Assembly: GCA_031291645.1 (NCBI GenBank)
Contig: JARLIQ010000066.1
Coordinates: 1 to 53,845 of the forward strand
Length of the DNA: 53,845 bases
Origin: Caulobacteraceae bacterium
GTDB lineage: Bacteria > Pseudomonadota > Alphaproteobacteria > Caulobacterales > Caulobacteraceae
Direction: 5' to 3'
Of this stretch, positions 39,464 through 47,303 are shown one piece after another. The notes below the pieces were generated by a model. It made no database searches. It was not told where the DNA came from and saw only the letters and a list, made by a program, of their open reading frames with translations. How positions within the stretch are numbered: the first letter of the stretch is position 1; every line of letters starts with the position of its first letter. A program made the position numbers and the translations under genes.

Positions 39464-41098
39464 ATGTCGCGCGCCCGTTCCCTCGCCAGGTTTCGCCTGC
39501 TCACGACGATCGCCAAGGGCGAGCCGCCGCTGGCGGACCTTGCGCTCGGGGCGGACGTGGTGCTGGCCGTCGCCTTCGCCTGGAGCCTGGCCCGCGCCCT
39601 GGTCCTGGCGCCCCGAGGCCTCGCCGTCGCCGCCCCGTGGATCGCCGCCATCGTGCTGGCCGTCAGCCTTCGCGGCGTGGCCGCCTGGGCCGGCCTGCGC
39701 CTGGCCGCCGCCCGCGCGCGCCGGATCAAGCGGCGCCTGCGCCGCCAGGTGCTGGAGGCGGCGCTCAACCTGCGGCCCGGCGCCGGCCGGCTGGTCGGCG
39801 AGACGGGCGTGGCCGTGGTCGACGAGGTCGAGGCGCTGGACGGCTATTTCGTCCGCTACGCCCCGGCGCGGGCCGCCGCCGTCTTCGGCCCGGTGCTGGT
39901 GCTGGCCGCGGCGGTGACGGCGAGCCCGATCGCGGCCGGCCTGCTGCTGGCGACCCTTATTCCCTTCGTCGCGCTGATGATCCTGGCCGGCGGCGCGGCG
40001 GCGGAAGCCTCGCGCCGGCAGCTCGACGCCCTGGCCAAGCTCTCCGGCCTGTTCGCCGACCGGGTGCGCAGCCTGCCGCTGGTGCTGGCCTTCCAGGCCG
40101 AGGCGCGCGAGACCGCCCTGATCGGCCGGGCGGCGCGGGAGGTGGCCGGCCGCACCCTCTCGGTCCTGCGCATCGCCTTCGTATCCTCGGCGGGGCTCGA
40201 GTTCTTCGCCGCCCTGTCGGTGGCCCTGGTCGCGGTCTACGCCGGCTTCAGCCTCCTGGGCCTCCTGCCGTTCAAGGCCCCCGAGACCCTGAGCTTCGAG
40301 CACGGCTTCTTCGTCCTGGCGCTCGCGCCCGAGTTCTACGGGCCCATGCGCCGCCTGGCCGCCGCCTATCACGAGAAGCAGCTGGGCGAGGCGGCCGCCG
40401 TGCGGCTCCAAGCCGTGCTCGGCGCCCCGCGCGCGGCGACGCCGGCGCCCATCGCGCTCGCCGGCGCGCCCGTCATCCGCTACCGCGCCGCCAGCGCCGC
40501 CTTCGCCGACGACCCGGCCCTGCGCATCGGGCCGGTGGATTTCGAGGTCCCGGCCGGCGGGATCCTCGCCCTGGTCGGTCCGACCGGTTCGGGCAAGACC
40601 ACCCTCCTGCGCCTGCTGGTCGGCGAGGCCCTGCTGGCCGAGGGCGAGGTCGAGGTCGCCGGCCATCGGCTGAGCCAGGCCGGGTCCTTCGCGCCCCTGG
40701 TCGCCTGGGCCGGCCAGGCGCCGATCCTCCTGCCCCGCTCGATCGGCGAGAACGTCGCCCTCGCCGCGCCCGGCGCCGCCCGCGAACGGATCGCCGAAGT
40801 CTGCGACCGGGCCGGCTTGGCCGAGGCCCTGGCCGCCCGGCCCGGCGGCCTGGACGCCAGGCTGGACGAACGCGGCTCGGGCCTGTCCGGCGGCGAGCGG
40901 CGGCGGATCGGCATCGCCCGCGCCCTGCTCAAGGCCGCGCCCATCCTGATCCTCGACGAGCCCACCGCCGACCTCGACGAGGCCTCCGAAACGGCGATGA
41001 TCGCGGTGATCGCCCGGGCCGCGGAAGGCCGCACGGTGCTGATCGCCACCCATTCCGACCGGCTGGCGGCCATCGCCGGCCAGGTGGTGCGGCTGTGA
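39464..41098 (+). CDS. cydD: Cysteine/glutathione exporter ATP-binding/permease protein CydD
   Basis: A 544-residue ABC half-transporter that with CydC exports cysteine and glutathione to the periplasm, needed for assembly of cytochrome bd. The N-terminal membrane part has about six helices; the ATPase has Walker A GPTGSGKTT near residue 374, the signature LSGGERRRIGIARALL and Walker B ILILDEPTADLDE. ATG at 39464 is used; a TTG lies one codon before. The order with cydC and the divergent cydABX make the assignment firm. Confidence 0.92.
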   Translation: MSRARSLARFRLLTTIAKGEPPLADLALGADVVLAVAFAWSLARALVLAPRGLAVAAPWIAAIVLAVSLRGVAAWAGLRLAAARARRIKRRLRRQVLEAALNLRPGAGRLVGETGVAVVDEVEALDGYFVRYAPARAAAVFGPVLVLAAAVTASPIAAGLLLATLIPFVALMILAGGAAAEASRRQLDALAKLSGLFADRVRSLPLVLAFQAEARETALIGRAAREVAGRTLSVLRIAFVSSAGLEFFAALSVALVAVYAGFSLLGLLPFKAPETLSFEHGFFVLALAPEFYGPMRRLAAAYHEKQLGEAAAVRLQAVLGAPRAATPAPIALAGAPVIRYRAASAAFADDPALRIGPVDFEVPAGGILALVGPTGSGKTTLLRLLVGEALLAEGEVEVAGHRLSQAGSFAPLVAWAGQAPILLPRSIGENVALAAPGAARERIAEVCDRAGLAEALAARPGGLDARLDERGSGLSGGERRRIGIARALLKAAPILILDEPTADLDEASETAMIAVIARAAEGRTVLIATHSDRLAAIAGQVVRL

Positions 41099-42717
41099 GC
41101 GCGCCCTCGCCGCTCCACGCCCTGGTCCGCGCCGAGCGTCGTCGCCAGGGCCTGCGCCTCCTCGTCGCCGGGGCCAGTGCGGCCGTGGCCGCCGCCGGCG
41201 CGGTGCTGCTGCTCGGCCTCTCCGGCTGGTTCCTCGCGGGCGCGGCCCTGGCCGGCGCGGCCGGGCCGGCGGCGGTGCTGGCGTTCAACTACCTTTTGCC
41301 CAGCGCCGGTATCCGCTTCCTGGCCATCGCCCGCACCGCCGGCCGCTACATCGAGCGCGTCGCCAGCCACGAGGCGGCGCTGAAGGCCCTGGCTGAGATC
41401 CGGCCCGTCCTGTTCGCCGGCCTGGCCGCCGGTCCGCCCGAACGGTCTCTGGCCCTTTCGTCCGGCGAGGCCAGCGGGCGGCTGGTGCAGGACGTCGACG
41501 TGATCGAGACCCTGTTCGTGCGGCGCTCCGCGCCCTGGGCGGGCGCGGCCGCCGCGATCGTCGGCGCAGCCCTGACCGCGCTCGCCAGTCCCTGGGCCGC
41601 GGCCGCCTTCCTGACCGCCTTCGCCTTGCAGGTCGCCCTGGGCGTGGCGCTGGGCGAGCGGATGGCGCGGGCGCCGGGCGCCGAGGCGCTCGCCGCCAGC
41701 GGCCGGCTGAAGGACGCGGTCCAGGCCGTGGCCGCCGCCTCGCCCGAGCTTCGCTGCTACGGGCTGACACCGACGGTGATCGACGCCCTGATGGAGAGCG
41801 ACCAGGCGCTGGGCGAGGCGCGCGAGCGGCGCTGGGCCGCCGAGGGCCTGGCCGGCCTCGCCCCCGCCGTCCTGACCGGCCTTGCGGTCGCCGCGGTCCT
41901 GGCCCTGTCCGCCAAGGCCGGCGGGCCGCTCGCCACCCTCGCCGCCCTGACCGCGGCCGCCGCCATGGAAGGCGGCTCCGCCCTCGCACGCATGTTCGAC
42001 GACAACGGCGCCCTGGACGCCGCCGCCGGGCGGCTGGACGAGATGCTGGTCCCAGGCGCCGGCGGGACCGCCTCGCTGGCCCAGCCGGACGCGGCGGCGC
42101 CGATCACCCTGCGTGCGGGGCCCCTGCGCGCGGACGAGGCGTCGGCCACCCTGGCGCCGGGCGAGCGCCTGGCGCTGGTGGGCCGCTCGGGCGCCGGCAA
42201 GACGCGCCTTCTCGAGATGCTGGTCGGCCTGCGCGCGGCCGAGCCGGGCCGCCTCGTCATCGGCGGGACGCCGCTCGAGGCCCTGCCAGTCGGCGCCGCG
42301 CGGCCGCTGTTCGCCTTCGCGCCGCAGGACGCGGCCATGGTCGCCGGCTCGGTGCGCGAGAACCTCAGGCTGGGCGACCCGGACGCCCCGGACGAGGCCC
42401 TGTGGGCGGCGCTGGACGACGCCGGGCTCGCCGCCAAGATCCACGCCCTGCCCCACGGCCTGGACAGCTGGGTCGGCCAGGGCGGCGAGCGCCTGTCCGG
42501 CGGGGAGCGCCGCCGCCTGGGCCTGGCCCGCGCCCTGCTGCGCCCCGCCCCCTGGCTGCTGCTCGACGAACCCACCGAGGGTCTGGACGGCCGCACCGAA
42601 GCGGCCGTGGTCGAGGCGCTGGAGCGGCGGCTCCAACGCACCGGCCAGGGCGCGGTCATCGTCAGCCATCGCCAGGCGCCGCTGGCGCTGTGCGGCCGCC
42701 GGCTCGAAATCCCCTGA
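41095..42717 (+). CDS. cydC: Cysteine/glutathione exporter ATP-binding/permease protein CydC
   Basis: A 540-residue partner of CydD with the same layout: six membrane helices (LLLGLSGWFLAGAALAG early, as typical of CydC), then ATPase motifs GRSGAGKTRL, LSGGERRRLGLARALL and WLLLDEPTEGLDG. The GTG start overlaps the cydD stop (GTGA). Walker A ends KTR instead of KTT, replacing a Mg-contacting threonine/serine by arginine; this may reduce activity of this half and give an asymmetric pair, as in many heterodimeric exporters. Confidence 0.92.
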   Translation: MSAPSPLHALVRAERRRQGLRLLVAGASAAVAAAGAVLLLGLSGWFLAGAALAGAAGPAAVLAFNYLLPSAGIRFLAIARTAGRYIERVASHEAALKALAEIRPVLFAGLAAGPPERSLALSSGEASGRLVQDVDVIETLFVRRSAPWAGAAAAIVGAALTALASPWAAAAFLTAFALQVALGVALGERMARAPGAEALAASGRLKDAVQAVAAASPELRCYGLTPTVIDALMESDQALGEARERRWAAEGLAGLAPAVLTGLAVAAVLALSAKAGGPLATLAALTAAAAMEGGSALARMFDDNGALDAAAGRLDEMLVPGAGGTASLAQPDAAAPITLRAGPLRADEASATLAPGERLALVGRSGAGKTRLLEMLVGLRAAEPGRLVIGGTPLEALPVGAARPLFAFAPQDAAMVAGSVRENLRLGDPDAPDEALWAALDDAGLAAKIHALPHGLDSWVGQGGERLSGGERRRLGLARALLRPAPWLLLDEPTEGLDGRTEAAVVEALERRLQRTGQGAVIVSHRQAPLALCGRRLEIP

Positions 42718-42732
42718 GGCGGGCGCCGTTAG

Positions 42733-43617
42733 CTAGGGCGTCGGCCGCGGCGGCGCGGAGACCCGCCAGGCAAGCAGCATCACCGCCGCCAGCCCCGCCG
42801 CCGCCAGGGCGACGTCGACCCACTGCAGGCCACCGACCGCGCGCTCGGTCAGCAGCCCCGCGGCGCCCTTGAACACGTCGCCGGCCGAGACGACCACCAC
42901 CGCGCCGAACAGGTTGTTGACCAGGTGCGCGCCCAGCGTGAAGGCGATGCCGCCGGTGCGGATGGCGATCAGGGCGGTGACGACGCCGAACACCAGGGCG
43001 TTGGCGGTCTGGGGCCAGCCGTTCGGGATGTGCAGGGCGGCGAACAGCAGGCCGGAGATGATCGCGCTCGCCAGCGGCCGGCGCGTCGCGAGCAGCAGCC
43101 CCTGGGTGATCCAGCCGCGGAACAGCCACTCCTCGGCCAGGGTCTGGACGCCCAGGCCGACGACCGCCGCCAAGGCCAGGGGGCCGGTGGCCGGCGAGGC
43201 GGTCACCGAGAAGGCGTGGGGCGCGACCAGGTAGTCCACCAGGCTGCTGGCGAGCGCGACCGCGGCCCAGGCGCCGGCGCCTAGGGCGAAGAGCCGCCAT
43301 CGCCAGGCGCCCGCCACGTCGCCGAAGCGCTTCTTCTGCAGCAGCCGGACCGCGACCGCGAAGGTCAGCAGCAAGGTCCCGAAGGTCGCGCCGGCGCCGA
43401 GGAAGAAGGTCACCGGATGGGTGGGCGACATCAGCTGGGCGGCCAGGTCCCTGGACAGCCAGCCCATGCGGGCCGCCCCGAAGCTCAGGACGGCGATCAG
43501 CGCCACCCACAACGCCACGGCCAGCACCCCGGCCGCCGGATAGCGCCACCAGGCGGTCAGCCCGCGGCGCGCGCGCTCGAAATAGGTCTGGACGCCGGGC
43601 GACGAGGGACTGGCCAT
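42733..43617 (-). CDS. CPBP family intramembrane metalloprotease (CAAX-like)
   Basis: A 294-residue membrane protein with about eight helices. The glutamate-pair motif is QTLAEEWLFRGW, followed by FAALHIPNGW (zinc-site histidine) and FTLGAHLVNNL (second histidine with asparagines), the three motifs of the Abi/CPBP family. Members process proteins in the membrane or act in bacteriocin self-immunity; substrate unknown. The chosen ATG gives a 25-residue polar leader before the first helix. It converges on cydC. Confidence 0.83.
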   Translation of the reverse strand: MASPSSPGVQTYFERARRGLTAWWRYPAAGVLAVALWVALIAVLSFGAARMGWLSRDLAAQLMSPTHPVTFFLGAGATFGTLLLTFAVAVRLLQKKRFGDVAGAWRWRLFALGAGAWAAVALASSLVDYLVAPHAFSVTASPATGPLALAAVVGLGVQTLAEEWLFRGWITQGLLLATRRPLASAIISGLLFAALHIPNGWPQTANALVFGVVTALIAIRTGGIAFTLGAHLVNNLFGAVVVVSAGDVFKGAAGLLTERAVGGLQWVDVALAAAGLAAVMLLAWRVSAPPRPTP

Positions 43618-43658
43618 GACGCGGTCTCGCCCACCCCGGCCGCGCGCGCAAGAGGGCG

Positions 43659-43687
43659 GCGCTGGTAGGCCCGGCAGGACCCGAACC
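43659..43687. other. Left attachment-site copy (tRNA 3'-end fragment)
   Basis: A fragment matching the T-arm and acceptor end of the tRNA at 46.1 kb, with no other tRNA parts beside it. 16 bases are identical, and 10 of the next 13 match. Interpreted as an attL-type remnant. Confidence 0.55.
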
Positions 43688-43743
43688 AGCACACCCACCA
43701 CCTGAATAAATTCAGCTACTTAGGCCTGCCGCAAGCGTCGAAG

Positions 43744-43763
43744 GTGTCACGGATAGGTGTCAC
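43744..43763 (+). repeat. Paired GTGTCAC repeats, left end of island
   Basis: Two copies of GTGTCAC start 13 bases apart, 70-90 bases inside the left attachment repeat. The same pair with the same spacing and direction occurs at the right end. They resemble arm-type binding sites of a tyrosine recombinase. Confidence 0.4.
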
Positions 43764-43915
43764 AGCCTTGTCGGTACGATAAGAGATTTGCCCTGGCGTA
43801 CAAGCGTGGATGCCGATCAAGGCCGCTGCCGATAAGCGGACCCTGCAAATGACCGAGAAGGGTGGTCTGCGGTCGTTGCGCTTCCGCTCACACGGCCCAA
43901 ACCCGCACCTCCCAC

Positions 43916-44755
43916 CTAGTCGAAGTTCGTTGACCGGGAGAGCGCATCCCAGGCGGCGATCTCCGCTCGCATAAGGTCCAGCTTCTGCTCGACGACAGCC
44001 AGCGCATCCTCGCCCAGAAACAGCCGTGTCGGCGGCGCGTCGGATTCCACGAGCGTCAGCAAGGCCTGCGCCGCCTTGGCCGGATCGCCCGGCTGGCGTC
44101 CGCTCTTGGCCTGACGGGCCGAGCGGATCGGATCCATGATCGCGTCGTAGGCTGCGATGCTGCGCGGCGCACGGTCCATTGAACGTCCGGCCCAGTCCGT
44201 GCGGAATTGACCCGGCGCCAAGGCGGTCACGTGTATGCCAAGCGACCTGACCTCCTTGCCCAGCGCCTCGGAAATACCCTCCAGCGCGAACTTGCTTCCG
44301 CAATAGTAGGCAATGCCGGGCATGGTGATGAAACCGCCCATCGAGGTGACGTTGATGATGCGGCCCGAGCCGCGCTCACGCATGCTTGGCAGCACAGCCT
44401 TGATCATCGCCACCGCGCCGAAGACATTCGCGTCGAACTGGCGGCGCAGATCGTCGATCGACGACTCCTCAACCACGCCTTCCTGGCCGTAGCCGGCGTT
44501 GTTGACAAGAACATCGACCGCGCCGAACCGGCGCTCCGCACTGGGGACTTGAGCGGCGACGGCGTCGAAATCGGTGACGTCGAGCACCAGCGCATGAGCG
44601 CGTCCCGGCGCTAGCGCCTCATGCGCGGACGCGGCTTGCGCGTTGCGGACCGTACCGATCACCACGTGGCCGGCCTGCAAGGCGGCGCTGGCGAAGGCGC
44701 GGCCCAGGCCGGAGCTGACACCGGTGATCAGAAACGTCTTGGTCGATGCGGTCAT
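43916..44755 (-). CDS. Short-chain dehydrogenase/reductase
   Basis: A 279-residue NAD(P)-dependent oxidoreductase. The cofactor motif is FLITGVSSGLGRAFA, then VLVNNAGYGQEG, the catalytic serine in INVTSMGGF and the Y-x3-K pair in AYYCGSKFALEG. The shape and the VALAPGQFRTDWAGRSM region resemble classical SDRs of the retinol-dehydrogenase/ketoreductase type. It is divergent from a TetR gene over a perfect palindrome, a common repressor-target pair. It lies in the tRNA-associated island and has lower GC than core genes. Substrate unknown. Confidence 0.87.
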   Translation of the reverse strand: MTASTKTFLITGVSSGLGRAFASAALQAGHVVIGTVRNAQAASAHEALAPGRAHALVLDVTDFDAVAAQVPSAERRFGAVDVLVNNAGYGQEGVVEESSIDDLRRQFDANVFGAVAMIKAVLPSMRERGSGRIINVTSMGGFITMPGIAYYCGSKFALEGISEALGKEVRSLGIHVTALAPGQFRTDWAGRSMDRAPRSIAAYDAIMDPIRSARQAKSGRQPGDPAKAAQALLTLVESDAPPTRLFLGEDALAVVEQKLDLMRAEIAAWDALSRSTNFD

Positions 44756-44794
44756 GGCAGTTCTCGAAGCCGTCAGATGTAAGGAATTTAAACT

Positions 44795-44810
44795 TTATAT
44801 CATGATATAA
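44795..44810. promoter_or_regulatory. Perfect 16-bp palindrome, likely TetR operator
   Basis: TTATATCATGATATAA is fully self-complementary, between the divergent SDR and TetR genes, 39 bases before the SDR ATG and 40 bases before the TetR ATG. Such a centred site is typical for a TetR repressor controlling itself and its neighbour. Confidence 0.65.
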
Positions 44811-44850
44811 TTTATTGACGCAAGACGCGGGACGGATCACCTTGGCCCAC

Positions 44851-45471
44851 ATGGTTGAGGTGTCGGTTCGAGAGCAAAAGCGAACACTGACGCGCGAGGC
44901 GGTGCTCGACGCCGCCGAGCGCCTGCTTCGCGCCGATAGCGACGCTTCGTTCTCGATGCGCGAGTTGGCGTCCGAGGCGGGCGTGAGCTTCGCCACGCCG
45001 TTCAATCAATTCGGAAGCAAGGCGGCGATTGCGCAGGCGCTGTCGGCTCGCCGGATTGACCTGATGAGCGAGCGCTTTTTCCAGACCGCGCCCGCCGGCG
45101 ACACGATCGACCGCGTGCTCGCCGCCGTATCGATCGCGGTCGCCGTCATGCTTGAGGAGCCCCAGATCAACCGAGCGATCATCCGTTCGCTAGGCTTCCC
45201 TGGCGCCAAGCCGAGCGCAGTCAGCGCCCAATCACGCGCCCTGTGGACCGCTGCATTCGGCGATGGCGACGGTATCGATCCCGCCTTGGCCAACGTCGCA
45301 GCTGAACGTGTGCCCGAGCAACTGGCGATCGGCTTTCGCGGCTGCCTGTCCTTCTGGATCGCCGACGAGATCACCGACGTTCAACTGCCCGAAAAGGCGC
45401 GAATGACGGCCCTCACCGTCCTGCTGGGCTTCGTTGAGCCCAACAGGCGCACTGACCTGCCGTGGTCGTGA
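44851..45471 (+). CDS. TetR family transcriptional regulator
   Basis: A 206-residue regulator. The helix-turn-helix is FSMRELASEAGVSFATPFNQFGSKAAI, preceded by TREAVLDAAERLL. The C-terminal ligand domain is not of a recognised subgroup. The ATG at 44851 was preferred over TTG codons at 44815 and 44839. It very likely represses the divergent SDR through the palindrome between them. Part of the island; base use is close to the SDR gene. Confidence 0.83.
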   Translation: MVEVSVREQKRTLTREAVLDAAERLLRADSDASFSMRELASEAGVSFATPFNQFGSKAAIAQALSARRIDLMSERFFQTAPAGDTIDRVLAAVSIAVAVMLEEPQINRAIIRSLGFPGAKPSAVSAQSRALWTAAFGDGDGIDPALANVAAERVPEQLAIGFRGCLSFWIADEITDVQLPEKARMTALTVLLGFVEPNRRTDLPWS

Positions 45472-45875
45472 CGCGCAAAGAAAAGCGATCATCGATGTTG
45501 GGCGAAGGTCCGCTCAGGGTCGAGGCCGTGGAAAAACTCGATCAGCGGAATTTATGGCGCAACGATTTGCCCTGACTGATCTCCAAATCGGCTGTGACCG
45601 CAACAAATAGTCAAAAAGCAGCGGATCAGCGGCAGAGTCTTGCGCTGGATTTTGGCTCAGCCGCGTTTTTACACAGCCTGGGTCGATTTTCGCCGTTGGC
45701 GTCTGTCCCGCAAGCAGACATTGACCGGGGAGTGGCCGGCTCCGATCAAACCGCGCTGCAGCCAGTTGCAACGAGACGACCGTACACGGCGATCAGTTTC
45801 TGGGGCAGAGGGAGGGACAAGCCGCCAGTTCAAAAAACATAAACATAATCAATACAGTGAGACATCACGCCTCGG

Positions 45876-45899
45876 GACTTTGTAACAGACTTTGTAGCA
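45876..45899 (+). repeat. Tandem 12-base repeat
   Basis: GACTTTGTAACA followed directly by GACTTTGTAGCA, one mismatch. It lies in the non-coding end of the island about 75 bases left of the GTGTCAC pair. Function unknown. Confidence 0.5.
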
Positions 45900-45974
45900 G
45901 CCCCCGGCAAATGGCGCGCGACCTCCGGTGAGGTCCGGCGAACCGAACGGATCGCCAACTCGTTCTCATCCATG

Positions 45975-45994
45975 GTGTCACAGTAAAGTGTCAC
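45975..45994 (+). repeat. Paired GTGTCAC repeats, right end of island
   Basis: Two GTGTCAC copies starting 13 bases apart, about 60-80 bases left of the tRNA 3' end, same direction and spacing as the pair at 43744. Candidate recombinase arm sites. Confidence 0.4.
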
Positions 45995-46058
45995 AGCGCG
46001 GCCTGAGAAGCTGTTTCAGATCAGGAAGTTGCGGAAAACCAACGCCTTGTACACGCGC

Positions 46059-46134
46059 TGGTAGGCCCGGAGGGACTCGAACCCCCAACCAGACCGTTAT
46101 GAGCGGTCGGCTCTAACCATTGAGCTACGGGCCC
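46059..46134 (-). tRNA. tRNA with CAT anticodon (Ile2 or elongator Met)
   Basis: A 76-base cloverleaf with encoded CCA. Acceptor GGGCCCG pairs with CGGGCCT (first pair G-U), the D-arm reads AGCTCAATGGTTAGAGC, and the anticodon arm GACCG-CTCATAA-CGGTC gives CAT. The T-arm has GGGGGTTCGAGTCCCTC. It does not look like an initiator tRNA. CAT is shared by elongator tRNA-Met and the lysidine-modified tRNA-Ile2; overall form leans to Ile2 but this is not certain. Its 3' end is the insertion point of the island to the left. Confidence 0.9.
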
Positions 46135-46272
46135 AGCGCGGGACGCGGTGGTTTCGGGTAGCATGGTGGACGCGGCGCTTAAAGCCTGGGTTCAGGTTGG
46201 CCGCCTTAGCCATGACGGCCACGCGGTCAGACGGGCGATCGGGCCCGGCCGCAGCGGAGAGACGAACAGGCG

Positions 46273-47019
46273 ATGAATACTCCCATCCCCGCCGGCCCAG
46301 CGGCCGGCCTGTTACTCGCGGCGAGCGCGCTGGCGCTGCCCCTCGCCCTGCCCGGCGCCGCCTGGGCCGACGCGCCGGGCGCCGACCGGGCGTTCGAGGC
46401 CACCACCCTCAGCCTCAGCGCCGACGGCGAGACCCAGGTCGCGCCGGACCAGGCGACCCTCAACCTGGGCGTCCAGGTCACCGCGCCCACCGCCGCCGAA
46501 GCCATGGCCCAGAACGCCCAGCAGATGACGGCCGTCTTCGCCGCCCTGCGCAAGGCGGGCTTGCCCGAGCGGGACGTGCGCACCTCCAACCTGAGCCTCT
46601 CGGCCCAGTACACCTACGCCCAGGACAAGCCGCCGGTCCTGAACGGCTACGCCGCGTCCAACGAGGTGACGGTGACGGTGAACGACATCGCCCGGCTGGG
46701 GCCGGTGATCGACGCGGTGACGGCGGCCGGCGCCAACCAGGTCAATGGCGTGAGCTTCGGGCTAAAGGACTCATCGGCGGCCGAGGACGCCGCCCGCCTG
46801 GCGGCGGTCAAGGCGCTGTCAGCCAAGGCCGCGCTCTATGCCGGCGCGACCGGCTATCACGTCGTGCGGCTGATCAACCTGTCCGAGGGCGGGGGCGAGA
46901 CGCCGCCAGGGCCGGTGCGGCCGATGGCGCTGATGAAGGCGGCCACGCCCACCCCGGTCTCGGCCGGCCAGCTGAGCGTGCAGGTGACGGTGACCGGCGT
47001 CTACGAACTGGCGAAGTAG
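46273..47019 (+). CDS. SIMPL (DUF541/YggE-like) periplasmic protein
   Basis: A 248-residue exported protein. After a signal peptide (cut near AAWADAPG) comes the SIMPL domain: LSLSADGETQVAPDQATLNLGVQV, then VRTSNLSLSAQYTYAQ, GYAASNEVTVTVNDI and NGVSFGLKD, ending with an SVQVTVTGVYEL strand. E. coli YggE of this family is linked to oxidative-stress protection. The family forms oligomeric rings; enzymatic activity is not established. It stands alone after the tRNA. Confidence 0.85.
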   Translation: MNTPIPAGPAAGLLLAASALALPLALPGAAWADAPGADRAFEATTLSLSADGETQVAPDQATLNLGVQVTAPTAAEAMAQNAQQMTAVFAALRKAGLPERDVRTSNLSLSAQYTYAQDKPPVLNGYAASNEVTVTVNDIARLGPVIDAVTAAGANQVNGVSFGLKDSSAAEDAARLAAVKALSAKAALYAGATGYHVVRLINLSEGGGETPPGPVRPMALMKAATPTPVSAGQLSVQVTVTGVYELAK

Positions 47020-47303
47020 GGGTTGGAGGCGGCTGGGACGATTTCGGACCTTGCCGTGAGACACCACGCGCTCCGTCGAGAAGACGACCAGGCCTCACCC
47101 TATTGATCGGAGCCTGACGTCGGCGCGGAGCAAGGCCGCGCCCAGTTCTGCCATGAATTTCTCAAAGACGTGGAGCGCAGTTCTGAAGCAGTCCCGCTCT
47201 CCTGGCCTTGCTCTACCGTTGACAAAGCCTGGTCTATATGAACCGCTGATCTTTGACTGACCCTCCAGATCGAGCGTCGGAGCGAAGATTGGTCGGCTTG
47301 GCG

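Larger units (their letters stand above)
45472..46054. other. Non-coding right part of the island
   Basis: About 580 bases of lower-GC DNA with no recognised gene; short open frames have no domain signs. Structures seen are a tandem 12-base repeat (GACTTTGTAACA/GACTTTGTAGCA, 45876-45899), a GACCTC-CGGT-GAGGTC hairpin (45920-45935) and the GTGTCAC pair. It could be a decayed integrase or insertion-sequence region, but no coding remnant could be identified. Confidence 0.45.
43659..46070. mobile_element. Small integrated island between tRNA 3'-end repeats
   Basis: A 2.4-kb insert beside a tRNA gene. It is bounded by direct repeats GCGCTGGTAGGCCCGG (43659-43674 and 46055-46070); the similarity continues for another 13 bases with three mismatches, so about 26 of 29 bases match. 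The right copy includes the intact 3' end of tRNA(CAT); the left copy is the displaced end. Both ends carry a pair of GTGTCAC repeats with 13-base spacing. Base composition inside is less GC-rich than around it. Cargo is an SDR enzyme and a TetR regulator. No integrase gene or remnant was recognised, so it is probably immobile. Confidence 0.6.

Noticed and set aside
43659-43687. A second tRNA gene at the left repeat
   Set aside because: Only the T-arm/acceptor part matches; no anticodon or D-arm follows, so it is a fragment.
43716-44303. 195-codon frame overlapping the SDR gene as an integrase remnant
   Set aside because: It lies in another frame of the SDR gene and has no tyrosine-recombinase motif.
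45514-45885. Short open frames on both strands of the island tail
   Set aside because: No ribosome-binding site, domain or codon bias; likely non-coding or decayed DNA.
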